A stretch of DNA of 64,000 nt from the NCBI GenBank assembly GCA_932521025.1, contig OW051470.1, forward strand, positions 620,001 to 684,000, read 5' to 3'. The stretch comes from Oscheius onirici. Taxonomy: Eukaryota; Nematoda; Chromadorea; Rhabditida; Rhabditidae. The translations under genes were made by a program, and so were the position numbers. The notes under the pieces were generated by a model, which had not been told where the DNA came from, made no database searches, and saw nothing but the letters and a program-made list of their open reading frames with translations. Numbering within the stretch: position 1 is the stretch's first letter; each line of letters opens with the position of its first letter. This document shows positions 10,806 to 22,078 of this stretch, in pieces.

Positions 10806-11128
10806 TCTTTCACTTCGTCTTATTCCTGGGCCAGTGTCATAGCTAATGTGTTTGCACTTGTTTGCAGTTCTCTTTGCCAGTTGCAGTTTTTCTCATAGAC
10901 GCCTCGTTTATTATTTTAAACTATCTCGTCTGTCGCTTCAATTCAGCGAGTGTTGTGGTAGAAACACTGAGGTTAACGACACTTGGGGAACTCCTGAGAA
11001 CTAGGGAACGCTCAAGAAGCAGATAGAATTCACTCTTGTTCTCGCCAATGACCCCGTAATCCAGACCGTCGCAGTTGATGGAATCCCATCCATCTCTTGT
11101 TCTTCAGCTTTTGTTGGGTAACAGCTTC
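10806..11128 (+). repeat. Long direct repeat, copy 1
   Basis: About 320 bases match 14646-14968 in the same orientation with scattered substitutions and small indels (for example ttcctgggccagtg and gtcgcttcaattcagcgagt in both). The two copies flank the transmembrane L-domain pseudogene. No open frame is conserved. Confidence 0.8.
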
Positions 11129-12437
11129 CACAGACAGGTAACAGCTTCCACAGAGTTCCAGTAAGCTATCCCGACAAGTTAGTGTAACTTGTCAAAATTT
11201 ATAGCGACTTTCACTCCAGTCCAGATTTTAGTCAGCTCTGCTACTCGGACGCCATGTGGTTGGCTTCTCTCGTCCTCGTCCTTCTGCTGCTACCAGCTAC
11301 CGACGCTACTCCTCGTCCGAAAGACGTCGAACATGCGGGAAGCTACGTGGACAATCGATCTGGATGGGTAGTCCTCAACACACCCAAGCCTGTACCAAGT
11401 TAATTTTTTTTACTTTCTGGAAGGTTCTAAATCTACCCAGTAGCCTATTTTGTTTCTCTGGAAGTGTGCTTGAAGGAAAGAGAGTCAAGACCACTGACAA
11501 AGAGTATTGGGCACTTAGAAACAGACTGTTCAAGACTCTCAGTAGTCTCAAGTTTTCAAGTTCATTGAAGTAAGAAAAGCTCTTTTTGTTTCAACTTGGT
11601 GATATATCTTCCTGGTTACCCGTTCGATTTGATCCGAAACGTGGCAAAACAAACCCTGAGAAGACTATAAAAACTTGGAATATTTGTCCCTTTTGTTAGA
11701 TTTTTGTAGAAAACCAGTGAATTTTCAAGATACAGCACACTAATTGCTCAAACTTTTGAATTTTTGAACTTTACATTCAAAACTTTTCAAATCTTTGGAA
11801 AAACTTTACTACAAAAAATAGGGAACTGAAAAAGTGACAGGGACAGTTCCTTCAGTAAACAGCCAATTTCAGAGCTGAAGTACTTCCGTGGTCTTGTGAA
11901 TGAGCAGGAGATAGCCATGATTTGTCCATTAGTACTTCCTTCGGATTCCACTTCAATTGAAGACACAACCACTGTTCTCACAGTTCCTTTGACCACGACT
12001 GCTGAAGCTACGACCAGTGATGCTCTCCCGACTACCACAGATCTCCTAACATGGACCAGTACATTTTCTCAGACGACTGTAGATTTCTCGACAGCTGCAA
12101 GCCCTTCTCCGGACGACCAGCCATCAACTGAGAAAACGAGAAACGGAAAAGGCCGTGTCGTCCCTTCCAATACAACGACCGTAACCCCGACGAATTCTAC
12201 AATATTCTCGGGACCCGGAAGCAATCGGACTACCGTTCCTACCACAACGACGACGACCACAACTGAACCTACCAAAACCACTACGACCATCAGGAATACT
12301 GTAGCTCATGTGGTCCCAGTTCAGTCGACTACGAGGAAGACTACAACGACTGAAGATCGGGAAGAGGAATCCGCACTGCGTAGAGAGACGAACCAACAGA
12401 GTGGAGATGACAAGGGAGAGAGCAATGGTAGTGGATT

Positions 12438-13644
12438 GTGAGTTTGTTTAGAACTGTTACTGTTTCTCTGTCTCTCTGCCCATCTTTGTCCCTCTCTGTC
12501 TCTCAGTCTCTCTCTCACAATCAGTCTCTGTGACTCTGTCTCAAATGTCTTTTCATTTTGTAGCCGATATCACCTTTTTACAAAAATCCCGCGGGATAAT
12601 TCAGACTACGTTTCTCACTGTTTTTTAGTTTTTAGGCACTATTGGTCACTAAATTTTCTGCCATCATCAAAGCCGACATTATCAATTGCCAACTGTCGCT
12701 AATGACCATTTTCTCAGATACCTTCGTCGTAACGCCAACTTTTTCTACCTGATCTTTATCGGTTTCTAAAGCTTTCTACTTGCCTCTGACACAGTAAAAG
12801 CCAAAGTCTGTATAAACTCCAAGTTTAAAAGTTACTTGTTATCTAATCCTGCAACTCTTGACTTGATATAGGTAATAGTGCAATTCTCGTGACCATGAAC
12901 AAACATAGAGTCTATCCCAGACATCATAGCTTTTTAATAGTTTAGATGTTCCATTCTTTGTATTCTTACAACCTCTTTGAGTTACCTTTTTCAAAACAAG
13001 TCAAACAGCAAAAAAACATAGTTTTAGAGCGAAAAACTGCCCAGAAACAGCAAAAACGAAAATTTGAGAAATCCCGCGGGATCCCGCAAAAAACCTCGGG
13101 ATCCCGCGCGGGACGCGGGATTTGAGATCAAGCTCGGGATCCCGTCCCGCGGGACGCGGGATAATTTTTGGATTCACAAATCCCGTCCCGCGTTTTTTTC
13201 CAATCCCGCACATCTCTGATGTAAACGCATATGCGAAAACTCATGTAAACAATTTGACTTACAGCCAACAGAACACCAAGCAAATTTTCAAAACGGCTAG
13301 AAGTTGAGTTGAGAGTACTACCGATCTGCAAATGGTATCACTTGAGAAAGTATTATGATTCGAAAGAGTCAATGAGGTGAGTGAGTCTCAGGAAGAAATA
13401 TTGCAAATTTCAATGGCTGATGTTTTTGTGCACGCTTTCGAAACATCGATGTAATGAGAAGAGGGAGATATTTTGTAAAAAGGTGATACCGGCTACACAA
13501 TGAAAAAAAGAAAATAAAGAAAAAGAATCGAACCCATGACCACATTCTTCCAGTCTGTTGCCACTCTGCTTCATTTTCATGTTTGTTTTCGCTTCACTTC
13601 CCTTGTCAGTCTCTGTGACTCTCTGTTTCAAAAACAAGCTACAG
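12438..13644. other. Large intron with simple and GC-rich repeats
   Basis: This predicted intron of the transmembrane receptor pseudogene begins with a pyrimidine-rich tract (12460-12545). It holds a GC-rich repeat at 13070-13215 and a minus-strand tRNA-like B-box near 13525. No exon is visible in it. Confidence 0.45.
13070..13215. repeat. GC-rich CCCGCGGGA palindromic repeat
   Basis: Multiple overlapping copies of cgcgggat, atcccgcg and related palindromes occur within 145 bases, in an otherwise AT-rich intron. A lone copy (atcccgcgggat) lies at about 12586. The unit self-pairs extensively. Confidence 0.7.
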
Positions 13645-14084
13645 GTATATCGGAATCGCCATCGGACTCACCGTTCTTGTGCTCGTGATCGTCGTCGCGA
13701 TCATCATCGTCCTCGTCCTCCGCAAAAGGCGCAACAAGAGGAATCAGAAGAAGGTCGTTGAGAAAAAGCCACCCGGAGGAGCAATGTCGGAAGTTACGCA
13801 AACAATCACGCAGGAAACATCTCAACCGCCGAGTCAATCGTCCAGAAGAAGTTGAAAAAAAAAGGTCAAGAAGAAGTTAATTGAGAAGGGTCAGGAGGAG
13901 CCGGAGCAGCCGGAACTGGAACCGAAAAATATGGATCACGGAAAGGTTGACAAGACCAACTTCACGTTCATGGGACCGCTGACTCTGGAAGCCGGACAGG
14001 AGTGACCAGTTCGACACGCGATGGAGGGTGAGTAGTAGCCTCAAAGAGCCGGTCCAGTTTGATATTACAATGGACAAGGCGAGT

Positions 14085-14181
14085 GAGAGGGACAGAGGGA
14101 CAGAGGGACAGAGGGACAGAGGGACAGAGAGACAGAGGGACAGAGAGACAGAGAGACAGAGAGACAGAGGGAGACAGATAC
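14085..14181 (+). repeat. Octamer microsatellite (gggacaga / gagacaga)n
   Basis: About eleven tandem copies of an 8-base purine-rich unit lie just before the acceptor of the last tail exon of the receptor pseudogene. A shorter similar run occurs near 61975-62000. Confidence 0.85.
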
Positions 14182-14645
14182 AGAGAATTATTTTTCAGGT
14201 TTACGACATCGGCAGTGAGATTGAGAAGCTCCAGACGGACAAGGTAACTGGCAACTCGGTCGTCCTGACTGAAGACGACAACACGCTTGTTTTAGACCTT
14301 CAAAAGACGGCAGCCGGATAGAGAAGCCCAAGTCGAAGAAGGGTAACTAGAACCTTTTGAGAGACACAAAAGTGTCAAAGTCATTTTTGTCATTTTTTTC
14401 ATGTGTTCCGCCAACTCCGATTTTTGACAAACTTCGTATCTCGGCCATTTCTGAACCAATTCCAAATTTTAAAAACGTATTCGACAAACAGACGGGCAGA
14501 CAGACATCCAAACAGACAGAGTCAGCCACAGACACCAAAGCTTTTAATAGTTTAGATAAGCTTTTCTTCTGTCCAAACTAGGTTCTGAAACTATTCGTCC
14601 GAGCCTGCAACTATTCGTCCGGATAAAAGTCGGACGATTAGTCCC

Positions 14646-14968
14646 GTCTTTCAATTCGTCTTGTTCCTGGGCCAGTGCCATAGCTAATGTGTTTGCTTTT
14701 GTTTACAGTTCTCTTTGCCAGTTGCAGTTTTTCTCATAGACGCCTCGTTCAGCTTTTTTAATCTATCTTGTCTGTCGCTTCAATTCAGCGAGTGTTGTGG
14801 TAGAAACACTGAGGTTAACCACACTTGGGGGAACTCTTGAGAACGAGGTAACGCTTGAGAAGCAGAAGCACTCTTGTTCTCGCCAATAAACCGCTAATCC
14901 AGACCGCAGTTGGTGGAATCCCATCCGTCTCTTGTTCCTCAACTTTCGTTGCGTAACAGCTTCTAAAA
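14646..14968 (+). repeat. Long direct repeat, copy 2
   Basis: Same-orientation partner of 10806-11128. The pair brackets about 3.5 kb that contains the transmembrane receptor pseudogene. Confidence 0.8.
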
Positions 14969-15183
14969 CAAACATTCTCACTGGAATTTGTCCACTCTGA
15001 TTAGATTATAGCAACGAGAAGCAGTATCATAGCTGGGAGAGACGTGCGAGTATATAATCTCAGAAAATTAATTGGCTCTAATGAAATGGAAACATTTGGC
15101 AAATCAAAAAACCTTGCTGCCCCTCAAAGTTGCAAAGTGTGTCAAAAAAGTGTAGCAGATGTTTTATTGAGCAAAAATTTTTA

Positions 15184-16210
15184 TCAAGAAATCTTCTTGC
15201 AAAGATACGGTATGCCACCAGGCGTTCCAAACGCCGTACCATCGCAGGTAATTGATTCCCATGTGCCGGCCATACCATTATAATTTATCTTAAAAATAGG
15301 AATTATATGCAAGTTTATGAATGAACCTGTCCACAATTTTCTGGCCCGCCAAAATTATCCGGCTGTGAGGCCCTCCAATTTGAGTATGGAGCGGCGAACT
15401 GAAATTATATTGTGTATTTTAAATTGACGAGATATTGCGTACGCGCTTATATATTTAATTTCAATGAATTTTTGGATCCATATTTGGGCAATGAAAAAAA
15501 AGAAAAAAAAAGTTGAAAAAAGATGAATTCTTTGCTTACCGGCGTTCCATCTGTCCAGAAAAAGCAAGAGTTGGGAAAAGTCCCAAGGCTAACCACCGTA
15601 CATGTGGGATCATTAATATTGCAAACCAAGCCAACACGGTCCCGTTAAACATTGCACTGAAAATTTTGGGGCTCAAAAAATCTCAAACTTACTATTAACG
15701 AAATTGTTCTCTCCGGCATCGAGAATCGAAGTAAGTTTTGCCCCAATCGCTTCGCAAGATGCTTCAGCTGCATCGAATAGGGCAGGAGTTTGAAAATAGC
15801 AATAGACATGTTCAACTCCATTGCTAGCAGTATAAGGAACCCACATTCCACCTCCTGGACATGCGGCTGTTGTCGTGGTCGTCGTGGTTGTTGCGGTGGT
15901 GGAAGTTGTCGTTGTATCGAGTGGACTTATAGACTCAGGAATGTTATAAGCTAGAAACTTTCACTTCAAATTTAACGCTGAATCGATTAGATTTTTAACA
16001 ATCCAAAAAATCAGTGTAACACACCTAAAAAGGCGAGAAAACATGTTTTTTCTGGGACGGTGACGGAAGCCAACAATTAACCCCATAATAATACTGTGTC
16101 ATGGAGAAAATGAATAAATAACCTGGAAAGTCTGGAGTATAGGAGGGTATACAACTTTTCGCTCTTCTAGATAGAAGGAAAAGAATCAGTGCTGCGACTA
16201 TTGCGGGCAT
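15184..16210 (-). pseudogene. C-type lectin pseudogene (CIPSYTPDFP type)
   Basis: The five-part gene plan is visible: signal peptide MPAIVAALILFLLSRRAKS, CIPSYTPDFP leader, Thr-rich linker with the first lectin exon (about 15951-15697), a middle exon near 15659-15540, an exon FAAPYSNWRASQPDN near 15390, and a last exon ending ICKK-like at 15184. The middle exon has lost about five bases relative to its paralogue at 23.4 kb (after CWLGLQ), giving TAA and TGA stops. The remaining exons are open. Paralogous to the intact gene at 20067-21663. Confidence 0.75.
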
Positions 16211-16344
16211 AGGCACTCTAGGAAAGCCACGCTTGCAGACATTACGGTGAATCGGTCGCGCTTCTCGGAATTTTATCCGGTTCTCAATCAGAGGGCGGAT
16301 AGCAACGAAATCGCTCTAACACTAAAGTGCAACCATCTGTCTAT

Positions 16345-16450
16345 GTGTGTACGTGGCCTATTTGTTACGCTAACGCGCAAGGGGTTGGACGACCAAACAT
16401 CGGGCTCAATTCCGCCCCAAATTTATTTTTCGAAAATTCTTTTGTTAAAT
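16345..16450 (+). repeat. tRNA-derived SINE-like head, copy 2
   Basis: gtggcctatttgttacgcta, the following gcaaggggttgga segment and a degenerate B-box near 16401 align with the heads at 8590 and 20450. The tail shares tcgaaaattcttttgttaaa with copy 1. The element is truncated. Confidence 0.5.
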
Positions 16451-16455
16451 TATCT

Positions 16456-16585
16456 ACATCCACTTTAAATTGCTCCCAGGTCTCTGTGTGTGTGTCTGTC
16501 TGAAGCTTTAATTAGCAATCAAAATAGAGGGATTTGTGCGCACAATTAAGAAGAAAGGAGTTAGTACTAACAAGGCTAGACAAGT
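16456..16585 (+). repeat. Dispersed repeat shared with 61.6 kb
   Basis: tccactttaaattgctccca and the following 110 bases recur at 61585-61720 in the same orientation with few changes, including a variable GT run. It directly precedes the reverse-transcriptase fragment here, so it may be the 5' part of that retroelement family. Confidence 0.75.
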
Positions 16586-17770
16586 CGCTATTGGGAAACG
16601 ATGCGCGAAGGCTTTGCTTCTGCATTCGGTGGTTCCTATACAAGATTTCGAGTGGTGCAGGCCAAGAAATATATGTGGGGAGAGGGGTTTAGGTAACGTT
16701 AACCATGATAGGGCGTTTCAAACCTTGGGTGGAAAGCTGTCGAAGCTCGAGCTCCAAGCTGTCGAATACAATTTCCCGCTCTACATCGTTTTCATTGACT
16801 ACTCCAAGGTCTTCGCTTCGATAGAATATGGAGCTCCTTGGAATTTTGTGAATCGGCAGGGTATTTCATCAAAGCTGATCCGGATCCTGCATCCTACAGT
16901 CTGCCAAAGTCAAAGTTCGGGTTTGTGGAAAACCGATGGAACTTCAACATGGTGTTCTCCAAAAAAGAGACACAGTCTCACCACCACTCTTCACATCCGT
17001 CGTGGAAGACATATTCAGACGCTTGGACGGGACAATTGTGTTGTGAATGTCTATGGAAAGATGCTCAACAATCTACGATATGCCGACGATACAGTGCCAT
17101 TCTCACACTCAGCTAGAGATCTTGAAACAATGCTGGAGGACTTAGCCAATCGAAGCTACGAAATACGATTGTCTTTGAATTTTCAGAAGACTAACAGTAA
17201 GATCATGTCTAACTGTGCCCAGACGGTGATTTCTGTCTACGGAGAAATTGTACCTTATTGCGGCAACTATATATACCTTGGAACAAGAGTTTTTTTTTGA
17301 CAGGAACAACACGCTCGAAGTCACTAGACGGATTCAATCAGCCTGGTCCGCCTTCAACAGGTTCTATGAGATTTTCACCAATAGACGAATGACTCTTCGT
17401 CAGAAGAGAAAATTGTACAAGTTTTGTATTGAGCCGTGTCTGTTGTACACTTCCGAATCGTGGGCTACGCGACAAAAAGATATAGCGAAGCTCCAGACAA
17501 CGCAAAGGAAAATGATGAGAAAAATAGTAGGGATAACATTGCTAGACAGAAGAACGAACGACTGGCTAGAGGAGACGGTCAAGTTTCCCGATATAAGGAA
17601 AGAGTTTCTCAAGAGAAAATGGAACTGGGCACGGAAAATTACAAACATGGAAGAATGATGAACGAATGGAGGCCTTAGAAGCGCAAAAAAGATGACAGGA
17701 CGACCAAAGTCTAGATTGAGAGACGAGTTTGTGGAGCCATTGGGCGAAATTTGGAGCATACAAGGATAGC
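16536..17770 (+). mobile_element. RTE-type retrotransposon fragment, degenerate
   Basis: Two overlapping open frames (16536-17300 and 17248-17658) encode the palm and C-terminal parts of a non-LTR reverse transcriptase. Visible motifs are FIDYSKVFASIEYGAPWN, RYADDTVPF (the YADD catalytic box) and a C-terminal KLQTTQRKMMRKIVGI, as in RTE elements. A run of T near 17290 marks a frameshift between them. The endonuclease domain is absent, so the copy is 5'-truncated and inactive. It differs in sequence from the intact RTE element at 33.6 kb and so belongs to another family. Confidence 0.8.
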
Positions 17771-18036
17771 ACTGCCCTTCCAGAGCTAAAGTTAGAGATT
17801 CATTGCTTCCCTATCCCTCTGCTCTGTCACAGAGCCTCAGCCCTATTTCCTCTTCCCTTGTCACTCTGCTCCCGACCCCCTGTCCCTCCAAAGAAACTAC
17901 CAAGTCGTTAGAACCCTTGGCGCACTTTTCCTATCGCGATTTGTTAAAAATTAATTTTTGTCAATTAGAAAGACTCAATTAGAGCTTCAGACAAACACAC
18001 AGAGACGCGAGAGCAATTTTAAGTGGATAGCAGGTA
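17771..18036. other. Spacer between two mobile elements
   Basis: Holds a pyrimidine-rich sequence (17815-17890) related to 10540-10600. No gene is seen. Confidence 0.35.
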
Positions 18037-18817
18037 CAGTCGAGTCTCGCTATAACGTACAATTTTACCTGCACGATGGTCGATTTTTATCTTTTTATAA
18101 CGCACACCTTTGAAAATTTGACGCTCACGCCCTAAGAAATACGAGATTTTTGCGCGGATTGAATTATTTGAAAAAAAAATATCGTTTTTCAAGCCCTTTT
18201 CTACCGGTTTCTTCTTTTACTTTCCTTTTTTGTTTGTTTTTTCTCATTTTATTTTACAATTTTAGTGCAACATTGTTCAAGTTTCTGGATCAGGGAATTA
18301 TTCAAACTCCTCTCGTTTCTACTCCTCTCCTCGCCAAATATTTTTGCTAAATTGTTTTGAGCAGGAAATAGAGTCAGGCTAACCAGTAGGAGATCGGAAG
18401 GGACCGGTTGGTATGAATGGGGAAGGGATCAGAAGAGATCGGTTGTCTGGGGAAGGGTTAGACAGAAGCCCGTTGTTTGGAATGAGAATACCAACGGATA
18501 GAATGAAACTTGCAAAATGTAAGTAATTGAGTAGTACCGCCGACAGGCGGCGAAGCCGGCTGGTCACTATTACATTACAGTCAATTCGTTCGAATCTCTT
18601 CTGCAGAAGAGGATTTAAACGAATCTGCGACAGAAGACGAAGAACAAGAGCGTCTGCCTATCAAATGACTAAAAACAGCTGTTTACATTTAAAACCTCGT
18701 TATAACGTACACGCTTCCGTTTTTTTTCCGCTCAGAACACCTTGCTATAACGTGCACCTCGGTATAACGTACACCTGCATCTGCACCAGGGGTGTACGTT
18801 ATAGCGAGACTCGACTG
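18037..18817. mobile_element. pogo/Tigger-like non-autonomous DNA transposon
   Basis: A terminal inverted repeat cagtcgagtctcgctataac begins at 18037 and its complement ends at 18817. TA flanks both sides (18035-18036 and 18818-18819), the target duplication expected of the Tc1/mariner/pogo group. TIRs of the form CAGTCGA..CTCGCTATAACG are characteristic of Tigger-like elements. Sub-terminal copies of tataacgtac occur near 18695-18775. No transposase frame is present, so the 781-bp element is non-autonomous. Confidence 0.85.
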
Positions 18818-18819
18818 TA

Positions 18820-19274
18820 TATCATCATTGCGAATAAATAAATAGAAAAATAGAAATTCGATTATGTTAAAATCTCGGTGAATTTTTCATCCCGTGTACC
18901 TACATGCACTTTTTAGCGGAAACGACACTCGTCGAAGACAGCGAGTATGACCTCTGAACTTGAGCCAATGTGGAGCACTGATCAAAAAATTGAAATTGAT
19001 AACAGAGAAAGTGGTTAAATAAAAAAGACTGAAGGGACGTAGAGATACGTATTTTTCAAAATTTCCACACATTTCTTCCTGCTACTTTGATCACGAAACA
19101 TCGTCCGAACATTTTTTTCATGTGCATTGACATTCCGTCAAATCAGAGACAGGTTGGCTGGGGGGAAAAGAACGGTCTTTTGATGAAACCTCACTTCGCA
19201 ACAAGAAAAGCCAATTGGGGAAAGGATATTTAAATAAGCCTTTTCGGTTTTTTGTCGATCCTTCCGTCTGTCTG
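18820..19274. other. Upstream region of the C6-domain gene
   Basis: Contains a fragment near 18875-18920 (cccgtgtacctacatgcact) that resembles the body of the SINE-like repeat at 8.76 kb. No obvious TATA box is placed with confidence. Confidence 0.35.
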
Positions 19275-19814
19275 ATGCTGGTGTACTTGCTTCTCATTCC
19301 GCTAGTGCAAGCATGTCTGAAGACGTACAACCCTGACTTTGAGGATCCTACCCATCCCAGCGCCTTCAATGGTGTCAGTTCGACACAGAATGCGGTGGTC
19401 TCCACAACCGCTGAAAAACCATGCAGTAGATGCAAACCAGAAAGTATTCCTATATATTGTCACGGTGATCCAGCAACATATCCAGACTGCTGTCCATGGT
19501 GTAAGGATGCAAAGGGCCCAGTATCGTAGGTTTACAGAAACACACATTTTAGTTTGACTTTCAGGAACGATGACAATGGCTGCTTAACAGTGGAGGTGAG
19601 CTGTGGCACTGGTGAACTGATTAGAACTGTGCTTACCCCTATAACCGTAAGCGAATATTGTGGGAGTAATAGCTGTTAATCTTAGTTTACGCAAGTGATG
19701 TGCCAAGATCCAACAACCGATACCATTGTTTGTGCTGATGATGGAAAGTGGCACTATTATATTAATGGTGTAGAAGATCTTGGAGAGTTGACTGGATTTG
19801 GGAGTTACACTTAA
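19275..19814 (+). CDS. Secreted C6-domain protein
   Basis: Three exons (19275-19525, 19565-19646, 19686-19814) give an unbroken 153-residue protein; all phases agree. The signal peptide is MLVYLLLIPLVQA. A short acidic segment (NPDFEDPTHP) and a Ser/Thr patch follow. The Cys-rich domain begins CSRCKPESIPIYC and carries CCPWC, GCLTVEVSCGTG and CADDGKWHY. This spacing and the ...VEVSCGTG...CADDGKW pattern match the nematode C6 domain family, which are extracellular proteins of unknown function. Short 36-40 base introns are typical of the region. No lectin domain is present. It lies between lectin genes but is unrelated to them in sequence. Confidence 0.75.
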
Positions 19815-20066
19815 AGTGAGGAAACGCCTACGAGTAGAGACCGTTTGCAAGTCTTAAATAACTATTTTTATTCGGCGTACAGCTATTTAAATTTAACATT
19901 AATGTTATAAATTTTGATTCTGAATGTTGATCTCTGTTTATAAGCAGCATATGGCATGTTCAAAGTTTTAGAGACAGGTAATTCTAAAAATGTCCGACTA
20001 AATCACGTCAAGATCATAAAAACTCAAAGGTAATTGTTTATTATGCACACAAGTTTGGGTGCCCCC

Positions 20067-21663
20067 TCAAGCAGCCTTCTTGCAAAGATACGGTATGCCT
20101 CCAGCAGTCGCAAAATCAATACCGTCGCAGTTAATTGCATCCCATGTGCCTGCCGTTCCACCAGCCCAATTAATCTTCAAATCAGTATGTAAAATAGAAA
20201 AAAAAATAGTGAAACCTGTCCACAATTTTCTCGCAAAAGAGCATTGTCCGGCTGAGTGATTCTCCAATTAGTATATGGAGCTGCGAACGGTGTTCCATCT
20301 GTCCAAAACCAGCAAGAATTGGGCGGGCAACAACCAGCACTCATTGTACATACGGGATTAGAAGTATCTCTTTGCAAGCCAAGCCAACACTGTCCCATTA
20401 GACACTGCACTGAAAGTTTTTCCATGTTTGTATAATTCTCTACTGCTAACGCGTGGCTTACTTTGTGATAACGCACAAGGGTTGAACACGAACAACCATG
20501 GTTCGAGTCCGCCCCGGAACATTTCTTTTTGCAATTTTGTTTTTAGGGCTATCGATCACGCTGAATTTGAATAGTTTTAGATATTTTAGGGTTCGATTTT
20601 TTAACAGACAGTCCTTTAAACCGAAAAAATTGAAATTTCCTAAAAATCGGGTTTAAAGCGAATGTCCGGACCTTTTTTTCTAGTATGAGTTATCATATGG
20701 GACTTGTAGAGAAAAACTCGCTGAACACGGAGCTATATATTTTATGCATTTTATTTTCGATTTTGACCGAGATACAAGCAGTACTTACAAGCTTACATTG
20801 ACAAGTTATGAAGTCAAATAGTGCATTAAGCTGAGGAATATTTAGTCGAACTTGGACCACTGGGAGCATGTTGCTCCTTGTTTTCTTAAAAAGCGTTCTA
20901 ACCGCTTTAAATTTAGTTGTGAAGAAGCATTTTTTGCCTCAAAATTTAGCGGATATAAGCAGAAGGAATCACGGCAGAAATTGAAGTTCACGGCGCCTAC
21001 GAAACCTTCGAATACAAGTCCAAAACCAGTAAAACCATGTTTTGACTTGTCAAGTCAATTTCAAAAAATTTTAACCGAAAAAAGGTCCGGACACTCGCTT
21101 TAATGAGGGTTATTTAGGGTAATCTACTAGACTAAGTTCGAATATGAGTAGGGATGACAAAGGTAAACGGGCGGCTGGTATTATGTTAAGCCAAAAGTCA
21201 ATTTATTACGATTTCAACGAATTCACGTGTCGCAGTTTATACTGATCAAAAAAAGCCAGACAATTATATATTTTTCAGACTTACTATTAACAAAGGCGTC
21301 CTCCCCGGCATCAGTAATTGAAGTTAGTTGTGCTCCGATTGCCTCACATTCTGCTTTAGCGTCAAGAAATATTGCAGGCGAAGAAATATAACAATAGACA
21401 TGTTGGACTCCATTGGCGTTCGTGTACGGGACCCACATTTCACCGCCTGGACATGCAGCTGTGGTTGTGGTGGTCGTAGTAGTAGTTGAAGTAGTTGTCG
21501 TATCAAGCGGACTTACGACCGTTGGTGTAGGAATGTTATAAGCTAGAAGATTGCTTGAAAATAACGAAAAGTTACCTGGAAAGTCTGGAGTATAGGAAGG
21601 GATGCAACAAGTTGCTCTTCTAGATAAAACCAAGAGAAAGATAGCTGCGACGGCTGCGGTCAT
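20067..21663 (-). CDS. Secreted C-type lectin (CIPSYTPDFP type)
   Basis: Four exons (21663-21576, 21542-21285, 20409-20216, 20174-20067) sum to 216 codons with all phases matching, giving 215 residues. There is a signal peptide (MTAAVAAIFLLVLS...), a leader CIPSYTPDFPAYNIP, a short Thr linker, and one C-type lectin-like domain with six Cys. The domain has an unusual start (CPGGEMWVPY) instead of the usual GWxxF. The sugar-site position reads TQPDN (QPD, galactose-type in the family), followed by CGQV and WDAINC; the end is YLCKKAA. Intron 2 is 875 bases and contains a SINE-like repeat with a TIR element nested in it. Its paralogues at 15.2 and 22.8 kb are broken, so this is the surviving member. 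Confidence 0.85.
20450..21170 (-). repeat. tRNA-derived SINE-like repeat, copy 3, interrupted
   Basis: The plus-strand-oriented head has a B-box (ggttcgagtcc near 20500) and the body aligns with 8585-8910. The match is split at tcgggttta / taatgaggg by a 455-bp TIR element. It lies in intron 2 of the lectin gene, antisense to it. Confidence 0.6.
20656..21110. mobile_element. TA-flanked MITE (Tc1/mariner-like ends)
   Basis: Terminal inverted repeats aagcgaatgtccggaccttt and its near-complement (aaaggtccggacactcgctt) bound 455 bases. TA lies directly outside each end (20654-20655, 21111-21112). The empty site is preserved in the related SINE-like copy near 8815-8830. No transposase is encoded. 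Confidence 0.85.
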
Positions 21664-21903
21664 AGAAACTCTTGCACGCGAACGATGAGATCAGTCTGTT
21701 AGTCGCGCATCTCGGGCTTGTTTTTGGGTTTCATTGTCCGGTTCCCAATCTGTGGGCGGGTTGAAACAAACCAGAGATCCTTTTATGAAATTTAAAATCA
21801 AAAACGAATCTTTATTATAAAAGCGCAATGGTGTCTGTGGCTGACTCTGTGACTGTGTTTGTGTTTGTTTGTCCGTGGCCACGAGATTCGTCACGACATT
21901 ATA

Positions 21904-22078
21904 TATGGTCTGTTCAAAAAGAAGAGGGATTACCATAAGATTTTAGCTCTTCTCTTCGAGACCCACTTAGCACACAAACATTGGATACTCAGCCGACAAA
22001 TTTCAACTTTTGCATGCGAAGTGGGTCTCGAAGGGAAGAGCCAAAATCTTACGGTAATCCCTTTTTTTAACAGACCAT
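21904..22078. repeat. Foldback element, about 65-bp arms
   Basis: atggtctgttcaaaaagaag near 21904 and its inverted partner ending at 22078 share about 65 bases, including cttcgagacccactt. The outer gtctgttcaaaa motif also occurs in the 7271-7511 foldback, so the two may be related. Confidence 0.8.

Larger units (their letters stand above)
11254..14321 (+). pseudogene. Transmembrane irld-type receptor gene, decayed
   Basis: The parts of a type I receptor are recognisable. Exon 11254-11398 gives a signal peptide (MWLASLVLVLLLLPATDA). A diverged L-domain piece lies near 11465-11575. Exon 11873-12437 is the end of an L domain followed by a long Thr/Ser-rich stalk. Exon 13645-13855 has a transmembrane helix (YIGIAIGLTVLVLVIVV...) and a basic tail (LRKRRNKRN). 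After the TGA at 13853, another frame continues the tail (KKVKKKLIEKGQEEPEQ), suggesting a frameshift at an A-run. A further exon near 14199-14321 encodes VYDIGSEIEKLQTDK. Most of the L-domain is missing, so a functional receptor is unlikely. Confidence 0.65.

Noticed and set aside
14085-14181. CRISPR-like regular repeat
   Set aside because: The 8-base unit has no spacers and the organism is eukaryotic; it is a microsatellite.
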